From Piscirickettsiaceae bacterium (GTDB taxonomy: Bacteria > Pseudomonadota > Gammaproteobacteria > PS1 > Pseudothioglobaceae), in the NCBI GenBank assembly GCA_012963565.1, contig DTVJ01000370.1, positions 5,345 through 12,288 on the forward strand: a stretch of DNA of 6,944 nucleotides. The letters run 5' to 3'. Shown here piece after piece: positions 1-6,944 of this stretch. Position 1 is the first letter of the stretch. Each line of letters begins with the position of its first letter. The notes below the pieces were generated by a model, which was not told the origin of the DNA, did no database searches, and saw only the letters and a program-made list of their open reading frames with translations. The position numbers and the translations under genes are program-made.

Positions 1-2045
1 TGATCAATCGCATAGGTTAACAATTCGACAAAATTAAATCGACCTTGATTATCCAGCACATCCTGCAAACAGTGGTAAACATGCTGCGCTCTTTTTTGCC
101 CATCTTTGCTAAGCTTATTCAACACGTCGGCATCAGCCAACTGCTCGTAAATAATGCTCTCATCATTCTTAGATAAGACCAACAAGTCTTCCAACAACAA
201 GCCGCACCAGGGTGATCTCAACACACTTAACCATGCCAGCTTATCGCCTAAATGCATCAATGCCCTAGCCAGTGAAAACAAATCTCGGGTTAATAAGTGA
301 TCTTTTAATGGTGTAGTTTTAAGCGATTCAAAATGAATATTGTGTTGTTTAAATAGCTGAGCAATTTCCCTCAAGTGCGATCGGTTTCTCACTAGTACCG
401 CTACTTCACTTGTAGGGTTGTCAGTAAGCGAGGATTTGACAATATTCAGTACTGTTTCCGCTTCAAGTTGAAACTGATCATAAGCAAACGGATGGAAAAC
501 AATCGCTTGATTATTAACCACGTCTGAAGCGGAATTTGAAGGTGAATAACTGATCGCACCTTGATAAATGTCTTCGTTGGTGGGGAATATATACTGGAAG
601 AATTTGTTATTGCCTTCAACAATGCTTTGTGATGAACGAAAGTTTGTACTCAGTACTAATGAGGTTGGCTTAATGCTAGCAATACCTTGTGCTTTGACTT
701 GCAAAAATAACCCAACTTGTGACTCTCTAAATCGGTAAATAGACTGCATAGGGTCGCCCACCAAAAATAGGGTTTTACCATCGCCTACTTGCCAATTTTT
801 AATAAGCTTTTCAATGGCATTAAACTGAGAAGTTGAAGTGTCTTGAAACTCATCAATCAGCAAATGTTGTACTTTATAATCTAAAAATAAAGCAATATCA
901 CTGATGCTAGAGCGATCATCTAATGCCTGATTAGCGAGCAATGCCACTTCGATAAAGTCGTGGGCTTGTTCGTGTTCAAAATGCAAACTGAGCTGTGCCA
1001 CACACAGCTTCAACACTTGTGCAATAATGGCTAAAGTATGAGTCTGTGCTTTAGAAAAATCAACATCAGGCAACTGTGTTACCTGATGTAATGCCTCTCT
1101 TAATGATTCTCGCTCAGATAACGAATGTAACAAATCAATCAGTTCATTTTTTTGCGTCTTAAGCTCTACGGGAAAGCCATTATTTTTATTGAGACTCTTG
1201 CGCCATAATCCACCCTTGGTTAAACACAATGATTGAACACTTTGCCACCTGGTAAGGTCTGAGATCTCATGACCTGGTAAAGACTGAACTTGTCCATATT
1301 CGTGTTTAGCACTCGATGACATCAATGCAAAAAACTGACTGCTCAAATGTTGTTTGGCTATTTTCTCCAACCTGATTAAGTGCTGTACGACAATCTTCTC
1401 AGCACTAACTTTAAGAACGTCAGGATCTAGTGCATCACCTCGATACAAACGCGTTAACCATTGATCGCGCTTAGACAGCATCTGCATAATCAATCGGTAA
1501 AACTTCTCAACATTGTTGTCTAAATACAGCAACAAGGTTGAAATCGATTTTCCATGCTGCGCATCATCAATCATCAATAGCGTTTGAATAGCGGCTTGCT
1601 TGTATGCTCGATCTCGCTCCCATTTTTGCGCCATAATACGAGGCGGCACCAATTGTGATCGTAAAGGATAGCGACTGGTAATCAAGCTGGATAAGCCGTC
1701 AATAGTGGAAATTTTAAGGCGTTTTGGATTTTGTAATAACTGCCAACCTCTGTCGTTTGAACGCCCCATAACCTCTAAGGCAAGATCATAAGTAATTTGC
1801 TTATGTGACTCTCTTGGTCGAGATCGGTTGGTTGATTTTAAAGAAGACAAAACACGCTCGGTGAGTTCATCAACTGCCTTATTAGTAAAAGTCATGGCAA
1901 TGACGTTTTCGGGATCTGAGCAAGTGGATAAAAGCTTTAAATAACGCTGAGTCAATAACTCTGTTTTGCCTGAACCGGCTGGGGCTTGAACAATATAAGA
2001 TTGTGTAATGTCTAGGGCTTCGTCTCTTTGAGCTTGGTCGTTCAC
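1..2045 (-). CDS. UvrD/Rep-family helicase, RecB/AddA-like (3' end off the window)
   Basis: This is an ATP-dependent superfamily I DNA helicase of the RecB/AddA type, expected to act in double-strand break processing. The frame is open from a GTG at 2045 to the left edge, giving 681 residues. Helicase motifs appear in order: Walker A PAGSGKT (22-28), motif Ia MTFTNKAVDEL (51-61), STIDGLSS (113-120), Walker B LLIDEFQDTS (395-404), motif III LFLVGDPMQSIYRFR (426-440) and motif IV STNFRSS (466-472). LRSPWCGL (609-616) is typical of the proteobacterial RecB-like (COG1074) group. Motifs V and VI and any C-terminal RecB-type nuclease domain would lie beyond the window, so nuclease activity cannot be judged; relatives usually exceed 1000 residues. 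The start is forced: an in-frame TGA lies three codons upstream of the GTG, and Walker A begins about 20 codons after it. It overlaps the end of argS by 4 nt and has no clear Shine-Dalgarno sequence. AddA versus a RecB paralogue cannot be decided here. Confidence 0.9.
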   Translation of the reverse strand, partial: MNDQAQRDEALDITQSYIVQAPAGSGKTELLTQRYLKLLSTCSDPENVIAMTFTNKAVDELTERVLSSLKSTNRSRPRESHKQITYDLALEVMGRSNDRGWQLLQNPKRLKISTIDGLSSLITSRYPLRSQLVPPRIMAQKWERDRAYKQAAIQTLLMIDDAQHGKSISTLLLYLDNNVEKFYRLIMQMLSKRDQWLTRLYRGDALDPDVLKVSAEKIVVQHLIRLEKIAKQHLSSQFFALMSSSAKHEYGQVQSLPGHEISDLTRWQSVQSLCLTKGGLWRKSLNKNNGFPVELKTQKNELIDLLHSLSERESLREALHQVTQLPDVDFSKAQTHTLAIIAQVLKLCVAQLSLHFEHEQAHDFIEVALLANQALDDRSSISDIALFLDYKVQHLLIDEFQDTSTSQFNAIEKLIKNWQVGDGKTLFLVGDPMQSIYRFRESQVGLFLQVKAQGIASIKPTSLVLSTNFRSSQSIVEGNNKFFQYIFPTNEDIYQGAISYSPSNSASDVVNNQAIVFHPFAYDQFQLEAETVLNIVKSSLTDNPTSEVAVLVRNRSHLREIAQLFKQHNIHFESLKTTPLKDHLLTRDLFSLARALMHLGDKLAWLSVLRSPWCGLLLEDLLVLSKNDESIIYEQLADADVLNKLSKDGQKRAQHVYHCLQDVLDNQGRFNFVELLTYAID
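2042..2045 (-). other. GTGA start/stop overlap between argS and the helicase gene
   Basis: On the minus strand the run ATGTGA encodes the last Met codon and TGA stop of argS, and the same bases GTGA carry the GTG start of the helicase gene. No Shine-Dalgarno-like sequence lies at the usual distance upstream. This arrangement is typical of termination-reinitiation coupling, so the helicase is probably made in proportion to, and less than, ArgRS. Confidence 0.75.
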
Positions 2046-3742
2046 ATTGAATCAGGTGCGCTAACGCCCAGCAATCCTAGTCCGTTCGATATAACTTGTT
2101 TAACCGCACTAATCAATTGTAACCTTGAGTTTTTAAGTGTGGCATCTTCTACCAAAAATTCACTACTATTATAATAACTATGGAAATCACCTGCTAATTC
2201 ACGCAAATAATAAGCCAATACATGCGGCTCATAATTAAGTGCCGAAGATTGCAATACATCCTTGTAACGATTGAGTTGCTTAATCAGTGCAGTTTCTGCC
2301 TCATTGTTTAATAGTGTCAAATCTACTGCCGACGAATCTCCAGTATTTTGTTTAAGCACTGAGCAAATACGCGCATGAGCATATTGAATGTAGAACACTG
2401 GGTTTTCGTTGGTTTTAGACTTGGCCAAATCCAAATCAAAATCCATATGCTGCTCTGATTTACGCAAAACATAAAAGAAGCGTGCAGCGTCATTGCCTAC
2501 TTCATTGCGCAACTCTTCAAGGGTAACAAATGAGCCACTACGAGTCGACATGGCTACTTTTTCGCCACCACGATACAAATTAGCAAATTGCACCAATAAA
2601 ATTTCTAACTTATCAGCATCGTTTCCGAGTGCTGTAACAGATGCCTTAACCCTCGCAATATAGCCATGATGATCCGCACCCCAAATATTAATAATTTTGT
2701 CATAACCACGTTCAAATTTTTCAAGGTGGTAAGCAATGTCAGAGGCAAAATAAGTGTGCATACCATTGTCTCTAACCACAACACGATCTAAGTCATCGCC
2801 AAAATCAGTGGTTTTAAACCAAAGGGCGCCATCTTGCTCATAGATATGGCCTGATGCTTGCAATGCTTCAACCGTTGTCTTCGACAAACCACTATCCACC
2901 AAAGATTGTTCAGAAAACCATTGTTTATAGTCAACGCCAAATTCTGCTAAGTCTGTTTTAATACCACTTAAGATGCCATCAATGGCCAAATCAAATATAG
3001 TTTTATAATCGTCGCCTAACAAGACTTTACAATTGGCAATCAAATCATCAATGTGTTTCTCTTTATCACCACCATCTTTTTCATCGGCACTAACACCATC
3101 AAAAATATCGAATTTTTCAATACCATTGACTTGCTTAGCAATGTCAAAAATGTAACTGCCTTTGTAACCATTATCTGGGAATTTATCGGTTTCAATATAA
3201 CGCAAGTAAACTGATGTGGCCAAAATATCCATTTGACGACCCGCATCATTCACATAGTATTCATTGTCAACTTCAAAGCCAATGGCACGTAATAAGTTCG
3301 CCACAGTTGCGCCATAAGCCGCGCCACGACCATGGCCTACATGCAGTGGTCCAGTCGGATTAGCTGAAACAAACTCAAGCAAAACTCGTTGATTAACACC
3401 AAAATCAGACATTCCGTATTCATTGCTTTGATCTATAATTTGATCAATTACAGAAGAATTGGAGCCTTGCGACATAAAGAAATTAATAAAGCCAGGACCA
3501 GCGATTTCTGTTTTTTCAATCTCAGTACTATCAGCAAGATTAGCAACTATCTTTTCTGCCAATACTTTGGGTGCACACTTAGCTTGCTTAGACAATACCA
3601 AAGCAATATTTGAAGCAAAGTCACCCTGAGTTTTGTCCTTAGAATGGTCAATGCGAATATTGTCAGGCACCTCACTAAGTACACCATCGACTACCAGCGA
3701 AGCTAAACTTTGTTGTAATAGTGCATGTAATTGTTCTTTCAT
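2042..3742 (-). CDS. argS: Arginyl-tRNA synthetase
   Basis: This cytoplasmic class I synthetase charges tRNA-Arg with arginine using ATP. The 566 residues are close to the usual bacterial length (E. coli 577). The N-terminal tRNA D-loop-binding (Add1) domain covers about 1-90, with DKTQGDFASNIA (36-47) and AGPGFINF (81-88). The catalytic Rossmann fold follows with FVSANPTGPLHVGHGRG (124-140), whose HVGH (134-137) is the HIGH signature. YYVNDAGRQ (162-170) and WGADHHGY (354-361) are further ArgRS family motifs. The canonical KMSKS is replaced by VAMSTRSG (396-403), as is common in ArgRS. The C-terminal DALR anticodon-binding domain runs from about 448, with YIQYAHARICSVL (451-463), to the conserved GVSAP..M ending. 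The Asp/Gly/Lys-rich insert around 215-231 is normal for Pseudomonas-like ArgRS. It starts 6 nt after the polA stop with no strong ribosome binding site, and its own stop overlaps the next gene's start, so it is the middle gene of an operon. Confidence 0.98.
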   Translation of the reverse strand: MKEQLHALLQQSLASLVVDGVLSEVPDNIRIDHSKDKTQGDFASNIALVLSKQAKCAPKVLAEKIVANLADSTEIEKTEIAGPGFINFFMSQGSNSSVIDQIIDQSNEYGMSDFGVNQRVLLEFVSANPTGPLHVGHGRGAAYGATVANLLRAIGFEVDNEYYVNDAGRQMDILATSVYLRYIETDKFPDNGYKGSYIFDIAKQVNGIEKFDIFDGVSADEKDGGDKEKHIDDLIANCKVLLGDDYKTIFDLAIDGILSGIKTDLAEFGVDYKQWFSEQSLVDSGLSKTTVEALQASGHIYEQDGALWFKTTDFGDDLDRVVVRDNGMHTYFASDIAYHLEKFERGYDKIINIWGADHHGYIARVKASVTALGNDADKLEILLVQFANLYRGGEKVAMSTRSGSFVTLEELRNEVGNDAARFFYVLRKSEQHMDFDLDLAKSKTNENPVFYIQYAHARICSVLKQNTGDSSAVDLTLLNNEAETALIKQLNRYKDVLQSSALNYEPHVLAYYLRELAGDFHSYYNSSEFLVEDATLKNSRLQLISAVKQVISNGLGLLGVSAPDSM

Positions 3743-3748
3743 AGTTGT
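3743..3748 (-). other. 6-nt polA-argS junction
   Basis: Six bases (ACAACT on the minus strand) separate the polA TAG from the argS ATG. There is no room for a terminator or a promoter outside the polA coding sequence, which supports co-transcription. The nearest purine-rich bases upstream lie inside the polA end and do not make a convincing ribosome binding site. Confidence 0.75.
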
Positions 3749-6499
3749 CTAGTGCGCCTGTTGCCAAGAATCCCCAATACCGACATCGACCACCAGTGGG
3801 ATATCCAACTTATAGGTGTCGCTCATCAATGCTTGTATTTTATTAGCAAACTCATCCGCTTTTGTAGCTTTCACTTCAAAAACCAATTCATCATGCACTT
3901 GCATGATCATTTTAATCTCATCGTTATCTTGACCAATCCACTCATCAACATCGAGCATGGCTTTTTTAATAATATCGGCCGATGAGCCTTGCATTGGTGC
4001 ATTGATGGCAGTGCGTAAAGCATGTTGTTGTAACATCTTATTTTTAGCATTAATCTGTGGCAAATATAAACGCCTCCCTAGCACTGTCTCAACATAACCT
4101 TGAGCTTTGGCAGTCTCTTTGGTGTTGTCCATATAATTCAACACACTTGGATAATTTTCAAAATATGCATCAATGTATTGTTTGGCTTCAGTTCTAGAAA
4201 CATCAATTTGTTTGGCTAAACCAAAGGCGCTCATGCCATAAATCAAACCAAAATTAATGGCTTTGGCATTGCGACGATGATCTTTAGTCACCTCATCAAC
4301 AGGCACATTAAACATCATCGATGCTGTAGCGCTATGCACATCAACATTGTTATTAAAAGCTTCTAATAAATGTGCGTCTTTTGAGATATGAGCCATGATG
4401 CGCAACTCAATTTGCGAATAATCAGCTGCAATAATCACATTGCCTTCACTGGCAATAAACGCCCCTCTGATACGTGCACCTTGCTCTGATCGAATCGGAA
4501 TATTTTGAAGATTTGGGGTTGATGATGAAAGGCGTCCTGTTGCCGTAACTGCTTGATGATACGAGGTGTGTAATCGTCCTGTCTTAAGATCAATTTGCTT
4601 TGGCAGGGCTTCAAGATAGGTTGAGTTAAGCTTGGTCAGGGTACGATAGCTCAAAATCAAATCTACTAATGGATGATCCAAAAGTTTTAATGCTTCTTCA
4701 TTGGTCGATGGAGCGCCTTTTGGTGTTTTCTTTTTCGCTTCTAGACCTAAGCCTTCTTCACTAAATAAAATTTGCTGGATTTGTTTCGGAGACTCTAGGT
4801 TAAATACATCGCCTACCATTTCAAACGCTTGCGCCTGAATCTCGTTCATCTGCGCGACAATATCTCTTTGCTGTGCATAGAGTGAGTCAACATCAAGCTC
4901 CACACCATTACGTTCCATGCGTACCAATACATTAATCAAAGGCACTTCCAAGGTTTGATAAAGTTTAGCCAGTTTTGGATATTGAGCCAAGTCATCTTCC
5001 AATACTTGATTGAGCTCATGTGTGACAATCACATCCTCACAGGCGTAAGGAAAAGCCTCATTCAAGCCAACTTGGTTAAAGGTGATTTGTTTTTTTCCTT
5101 TGCCGGCTACATCAGAGAAATGGATGGTCTGGTGATTCAGATAATGCATCGACAGATCATCCATATTATGTCGAGTTGCTACCGAATTCAAACAATAAGA
5201 CTTCACCATTGTGTCGTCAATAATGCCGTTTAATTCCACATTATAATTAGCTAAAACATGCGTGTCGTATTTTAGGTTTTGACCAACTTTATTGATTGAT
5301 GCACATTCTAAAATAGGCGTTAATTTTTCTAGCACATCATCAAAATCCAGTTGCTTTGGTGCGTCCAAATAATCATGCCCAACCGGCACATAAAAACTGT
5401 CTTTATCAACTAAAAACACCCAGCCAACAATAGCTGCATTCATATAATCGAGTGAGGTGGTTTCCAAATCAAACACAAAGGATTGACTTTGTTCCAGCCT
5501 TTGAAATAAAGCTTCAAAGGTGTGTGTATCTAACACTAATGTTTGAGAATAGTCAGCCAATAAGTCAGTCGGTGGTGTTGCAACCTCAGAGGTCTCGATT
5601 AATGGCTCGCTAGCCTGTACCGCTCGTGGCTCAGGACTGTTTGATCCGCTCGCAGCATTAAGCTGTTTAAGCCACATTGCAAACCCGAATTGTTGATATA
5701 AACTTGCTAGTTTGGTATTGTCTGGGCCCGGTTCATCAGTGAGAATATCACAAGGCAAATCAACATCAAATTTTAGTTCTACTAATTTGTGAGATAAGTC
5801 CAACAAATCAAAACTAGCACGGAGCTTCTCACCTACTTTGCCTGTTACTTGATCGGCATTTTCTTTAACCCCGGCAATATTGCCATAGGCTTCTAACCAC
5901 TTAATAGCTGTTTTTGGACCTACGCTGGGTACGCCAGGAATATTGTCAGCACTATCGCCAGTTAGTGCTAAGAAATCCATAATTTGATCTGGACGTACGC
6001 CCATTTTTTCCATGACGCCTTCATGGTCATACAACTTACCCTTCATATCAAGCTGAGAAATATTATCACCCACCAATTGCATCAAATCCTTATCGCCACT
6101 GGCAATAATGGTTTTAATATTATTTTGATCGGCACACTGACTCAGTGTAGCGATCACATCATCCGCCTCAACCCCAGGCACACAAATAAAATGAAAGCCC
6201 ATAGCGCGGATAATTTCATATAGTGGATCTATTTGCATGACCAACTCTTCATCAGCTGGTTTTCTATGGGCTTTATATTCTGGGTAAATATCATGCCGAT
6301 GGTTCTTACCTTTGGCATCAAAAATCGCAATAATTTTGGCCTGTGGATAATGACGTTGTAAATGTTTAATGGCATTCACTACCCCAAACATCGCCCCTGT
6401 AGGGAAGCCATCTGCATTGGTTAAATTTTGAGAAAGGGTAGAAAAATAAGCCCGAAACAAAAAGGCTGATCCATCCATTAAAATGAGTTGATGCGACAT
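3749..6499 (-). CDS. polA: DNA polymerase I with 5' nuclease and intact proofreading domain
   Basis: Pol I removes RNA primers and fills gaps in lagging-strand synthesis and excision repair. The protein is 916 residues (E. coli 928) with all three domains. The 5' nuclease (about 1-280) keeps its metal ligands: D9, D61, E111/D113/D114 (in GVEADDVIATL), D136/D138 (in SGDKDLM) and D182/D185 (in GDSADNIPGVPSVGPKTA). A low-complexity linker (about 282-320, Ser/Pro/Glu-rich) follows. The 3'-5' exonuclease is complete: D344/E346 (FDLET), D412 (GQNLKYD) and Y485/D489 (YACED). The polymerase has motif A with D693 and E698 (ADYSQIELR), motif B with R742, K746, F750 and Y754, and motif C H869-D870-E871 (MQVHDELVF). 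The numbering offset to E. coli is a constant 12 in the exonuclease and polymerase domains, so there is no large insertion or loss there. MSHQLILMDGSAFLFRAY is a normal N-terminus and supports the ATG at 6499. It is the first gene of the leftward block, with no obvious Shine-Dalgarno sequence before the ATG. Confidence 0.99.
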   Translation of the reverse strand: MSHQLILMDGSAFLFRAYFSTLSQNLTNADGFPTGAMFGVVNAIKHLQRHYPQAKIIAIFDAKGKNHRHDIYPEYKAHRKPADEELVMQIDPLYEIIRAMGFHFICVPGVEADDVIATLSQCADQNNIKTIIASGDKDLMQLVGDNISQLDMKGKLYDHEGVMEKMGVRPDQIMDFLALTGDSADNIPGVPSVGPKTAIKWLEAYGNIAGVKENADQVTGKVGEKLRASFDLLDLSHKLVELKFDVDLPCDILTDEPGPDNTKLASLYQQFGFAMWLKQLNAASGSNSPEPRAVQASEPLIETSEVATPPTDLLADYSQTLVLDTHTFEALFQRLEQSQSFVFDLETTSLDYMNAAIVGWVFLVDKDSFYVPVGHDYLDAPKQLDFDDVLEKLTPILECASINKVGQNLKYDTHVLANYNVELNGIIDDTMVKSYCLNSVATRHNMDDLSMHYLNHQTIHFSDVAGKGKKQITFNQVGLNEAFPYACEDVIVTHELNQVLEDDLAQYPKLAKLYQTLEVPLINVLVRMERNGVELDVDSLYAQQRDIVAQMNEIQAQAFEMVGDVFNLESPKQIQQILFSEEGLGLEAKKKTPKGAPSTNEEALKLLDHPLVDLILSYRTLTKLNSTYLEALPKQIDLKTGRLHTSYHQAVTATGRLSSSTPNLQNIPIRSEQGARIRGAFIASEGNVIIAADYSQIELRIMAHISKDAHLLEAFNNNVDVHSATASMMFNVPVDEVTKDHRRNAKAINFGLIYGMSAFGLAKQIDVSRTEAKQYIDAYFENYPSVLNYMDNTKETAKAQGYVETVLGRRLYLPQINAKNKMLQQHALRTAINAPMQGSSADIIKKAMLDVDEWIGQDNDEIKMIMQVHDELVFEVKATKADEFANKIQALMSDTYKLDIPLVVDVGIGDSWQQAH

Positions 6500-6506
6500 G
6501 GGACAA

Positions 6507-6535
6507 ATTTTACCAATTTTTACTGATCAAGATAA
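6507..6535 (-). promoter_or_regulatory. Candidate polA promoter with extended -10
   Basis: On the minus strand TGGTAAAAT (6515 to 6507) fits an extended -10 element (TGn followed by TAnnnT). A weak -35-like TTATCT (6535 to 6530) sits 17 bp upstream, matching three of six consensus positions. Only 7 nt separate the -10 from the polA ATG, so a start site at the usual distance would fall at or next to the ATG. AT-rich DNA yields such matches by chance, so this is tentative. An alternative -35, TTGATC (6530 to 6525), is badly spaced for this -10. Confidence 0.35.
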
Positions 6536-6557
6536 GACTTAACTCTCATCTTGCAGG

Positions 6558-6574
6558 TATAAAATAGATTTTAT
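6558..6574 (+). promoter_or_regulatory. Candidate znuC -10 overlapped by a 7-2-7 AT palindrome
   Basis: TATAAA (6558-6563) is the best -10 hexamer upstream of the GTG at 6589 and would give a leader of roughly 15-20 nt. No good -35 lies at 16-18 bp. ATAAAAT (6559-6565) and ATTTTAT (6568-6574) are perfect inverted repeats separated by AG, overlapping the -10. That is where a repressor site would be expected, and the dyad size resembles Fur/Zur-family operators, but the sequence does not match the E. coli Zur consensus and an AT dyad can occur by chance. Confidence 0.3.
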
Positions 6575-6588
6575 TTTATTTTGTTTCT

Positions 6589-6944
6589 GTGACCACACCT
6601 CAAACACTCATTAGCGCCAACAATATTAGTCTCAGCCATCATGGTAAGAGCATACTGGACAAAGTTAGTTTCGAGTTAAAGCAAGGCGAATTTATTACTT
6701 TGATTGGCCCTAATGGCGCTGGAAAAAGCTCACTCATCAAAGTTTTACTCGGTCTGACTAAAGCTGATAGTGGCAACATTGAACGCGCAAATAATATTAA
6801 GTTAGGTTACACGCCACAGACCTTTAAACCAAATCCATTTATTCCAATTTCAGTTATTGACTTTCTCAACCTTAATCAAAAAGTCAATCAGAGCTTTTTG
6901 CATGAAACTGCCACACTCACTGGCACCGAAAGTTTGCTAGACTC
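6589..6944 (+). CDS. znuC: ABC transporter ATP-binding protein, ZnuC-like (3' end off the window)
   Basis: This is probably the cytoplasmic ATPase that drives a zinc (or manganese) ABC importer with a ZnuB-type permease and a ZnuA-type binding protein. Only the first 118 residues are in the window. They contain the strand before Walker A, Walker A GPNGAGKS (40-47), LIKVLLGL (49-56) and the Q-loop glutamine Q77 in LGYTPQ. From memory of E. coli ZnuC, the stretch from LIGPNGAGKS through LGYTPQ and the following VIDFLNL segment matches closely in order and spacing, whereas general ABC ATPases differ after the Q-loop. The signature, Walker B and H-loop lie beyond the edge. The start is GTG: the in-frame TAG at 6565 lies upstream, no other ATG/GTG/TTG codon lies between them, and the conserved region begins at about residue 8. 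The leader just before the GTG is T-rich without a Shine-Dalgarno sequence. It is divergent from polA. The family (metal-type ABC ATPase) is firm; zinc as substrate is inferred. Confidence 0.82.
   Translation, partial: MTTPQTLISANNISLSHHGKSILDKVSFELKQGEFITLIGPNGAGKSSLIKVLLGLTKADSGNIERANNIKLGYTPQTFKPNPFIPISVIDFLNLNQKVNQSFLHETATLTGTESLLD

Larger units (their letters stand above)
6500..6588. promoter_or_regulatory. Divergent polA / znuC-like intergenic region
   Basis: This 89-bp AT-rich spacer lies between two genes that start outwards from it, so it must hold promoters for both the polA-argS-helicase block and the znuC-like gene. It contains a TGATCA palindrome (6524-6529), an extended -10-like element for the polA side and a 7-2-7 AT palindrome on the znuC side. 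No small gene, hairpin terminator or match to the E. coli Zur consensus was seen. Confidence 0.7.

Noticed and set aside
3040..3249. Minus-strand open frame of 69 codons inside argS in another frame
   Set aside because: It overlaps the ArgRS catalytic region in a shifted frame and has no features of its own.
3389..3613. Plus-strand open frame of 74 codons inside argS
   Set aside because: It is entirely antisense to the conserved ArgRS N-terminal domain, with no support as a separate gene.
3731..3985. Plus-strand open frame of 84 codons across the argS start and polA end
   Set aside because: It lies antisense to the highly conserved Pol I C-terminus, has no ribosome binding site and no recognisable protein features; it is a shadow of the real genes.
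4955..5233. Plus-strand open frame of 92 codons inside polA
   Set aside because: It is antisense to the Pol I exonuclease/polymerase region; no start signal or family resemblance was seen.
5580..5660. Low-complexity segment in polA, considered as a possible insertion or repeat
   Set aside because: It encodes the Ser/Pro/Glu-rich linker between the 5' nuclease and the exonuclease domains, which is normally variable in Pol I; the flanking domains are in frame and complete.
5984..6223. Plus-strand open frame of 79 codons inside polA
   Set aside because: It is antisense to the invariant 5' nuclease motifs, whose constraint explains the open frame.
6524..6529. TGATCA palindrome in the intergenic region, considered as an operator
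   Set aside because: A 6-bp dyad with only weak extension into the flanks is too short to support a call; it may simply be a GATC site.

Overview
This window looks like ordinary chromosomal housekeeping DNA from an AT-rich proteobacterium, most likely a gammaproteobacterium. The ArgRS is of the Pseudomonas-like type (N-terminal DKTQGDFASNIA, C-terminal GVSAPDSM). The Pol I has an intact proofreading domain, and the partial helicase has the PAGSGKT / VGDPMQSIYRFR / LRSPWCGL motifs of a RecB/AddA-like family common in that class. The low GC content together with a ZnuC-type transporter gene would fit a lineage such as the SUP05/Thioglobus sulfur oxidisers, but that placement is a guess from style and was not tested.

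Layout: three genes run leftwards on the minus strand as one tight block, in transcription order polA (6499 to 3749), argS (3742 to 2042) and a UvrD/RecB/AddA-like helicase (2045 running off the left edge). polA and argS are 6 nt apart. The argS stop and the helicase GTG start overlap by 4 nt, so the three are almost certainly co-transcribed, with the helicase probably translationally coupled to argS. On the other side of an 89-bp divergent intergenic region (6500-6588), a plus-strand ABC ATPase gene resembling znuC starts at a GTG (6589) and runs off the right edge.

Functionally, the minus-strand block joins two DNA repair/replication enzymes (Pol I for gap filling and primer removal, and a helicase-nuclease subunit for break processing) to an essential translation enzyme in the middle. 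The divergent gene is probably the ATPase of a zinc uptake transporter. The 89-bp gap must hold the promoters for both directions. It contains an extended -10-like element placed so close to the polA ATG that polA mRNA could be leaderless, and a perfect 7-2-7 AT palindrome overlapping the best -10 candidate of the znuC-like gene.

No RNA genes, mobile elements, CRISPR arrays, long repeats or convincing terminators were seen. There is no gene-free stretch over 300 bases. I found no sign of a previously undescribed system; the findings concern expression signals and gene arrangement and are modest.
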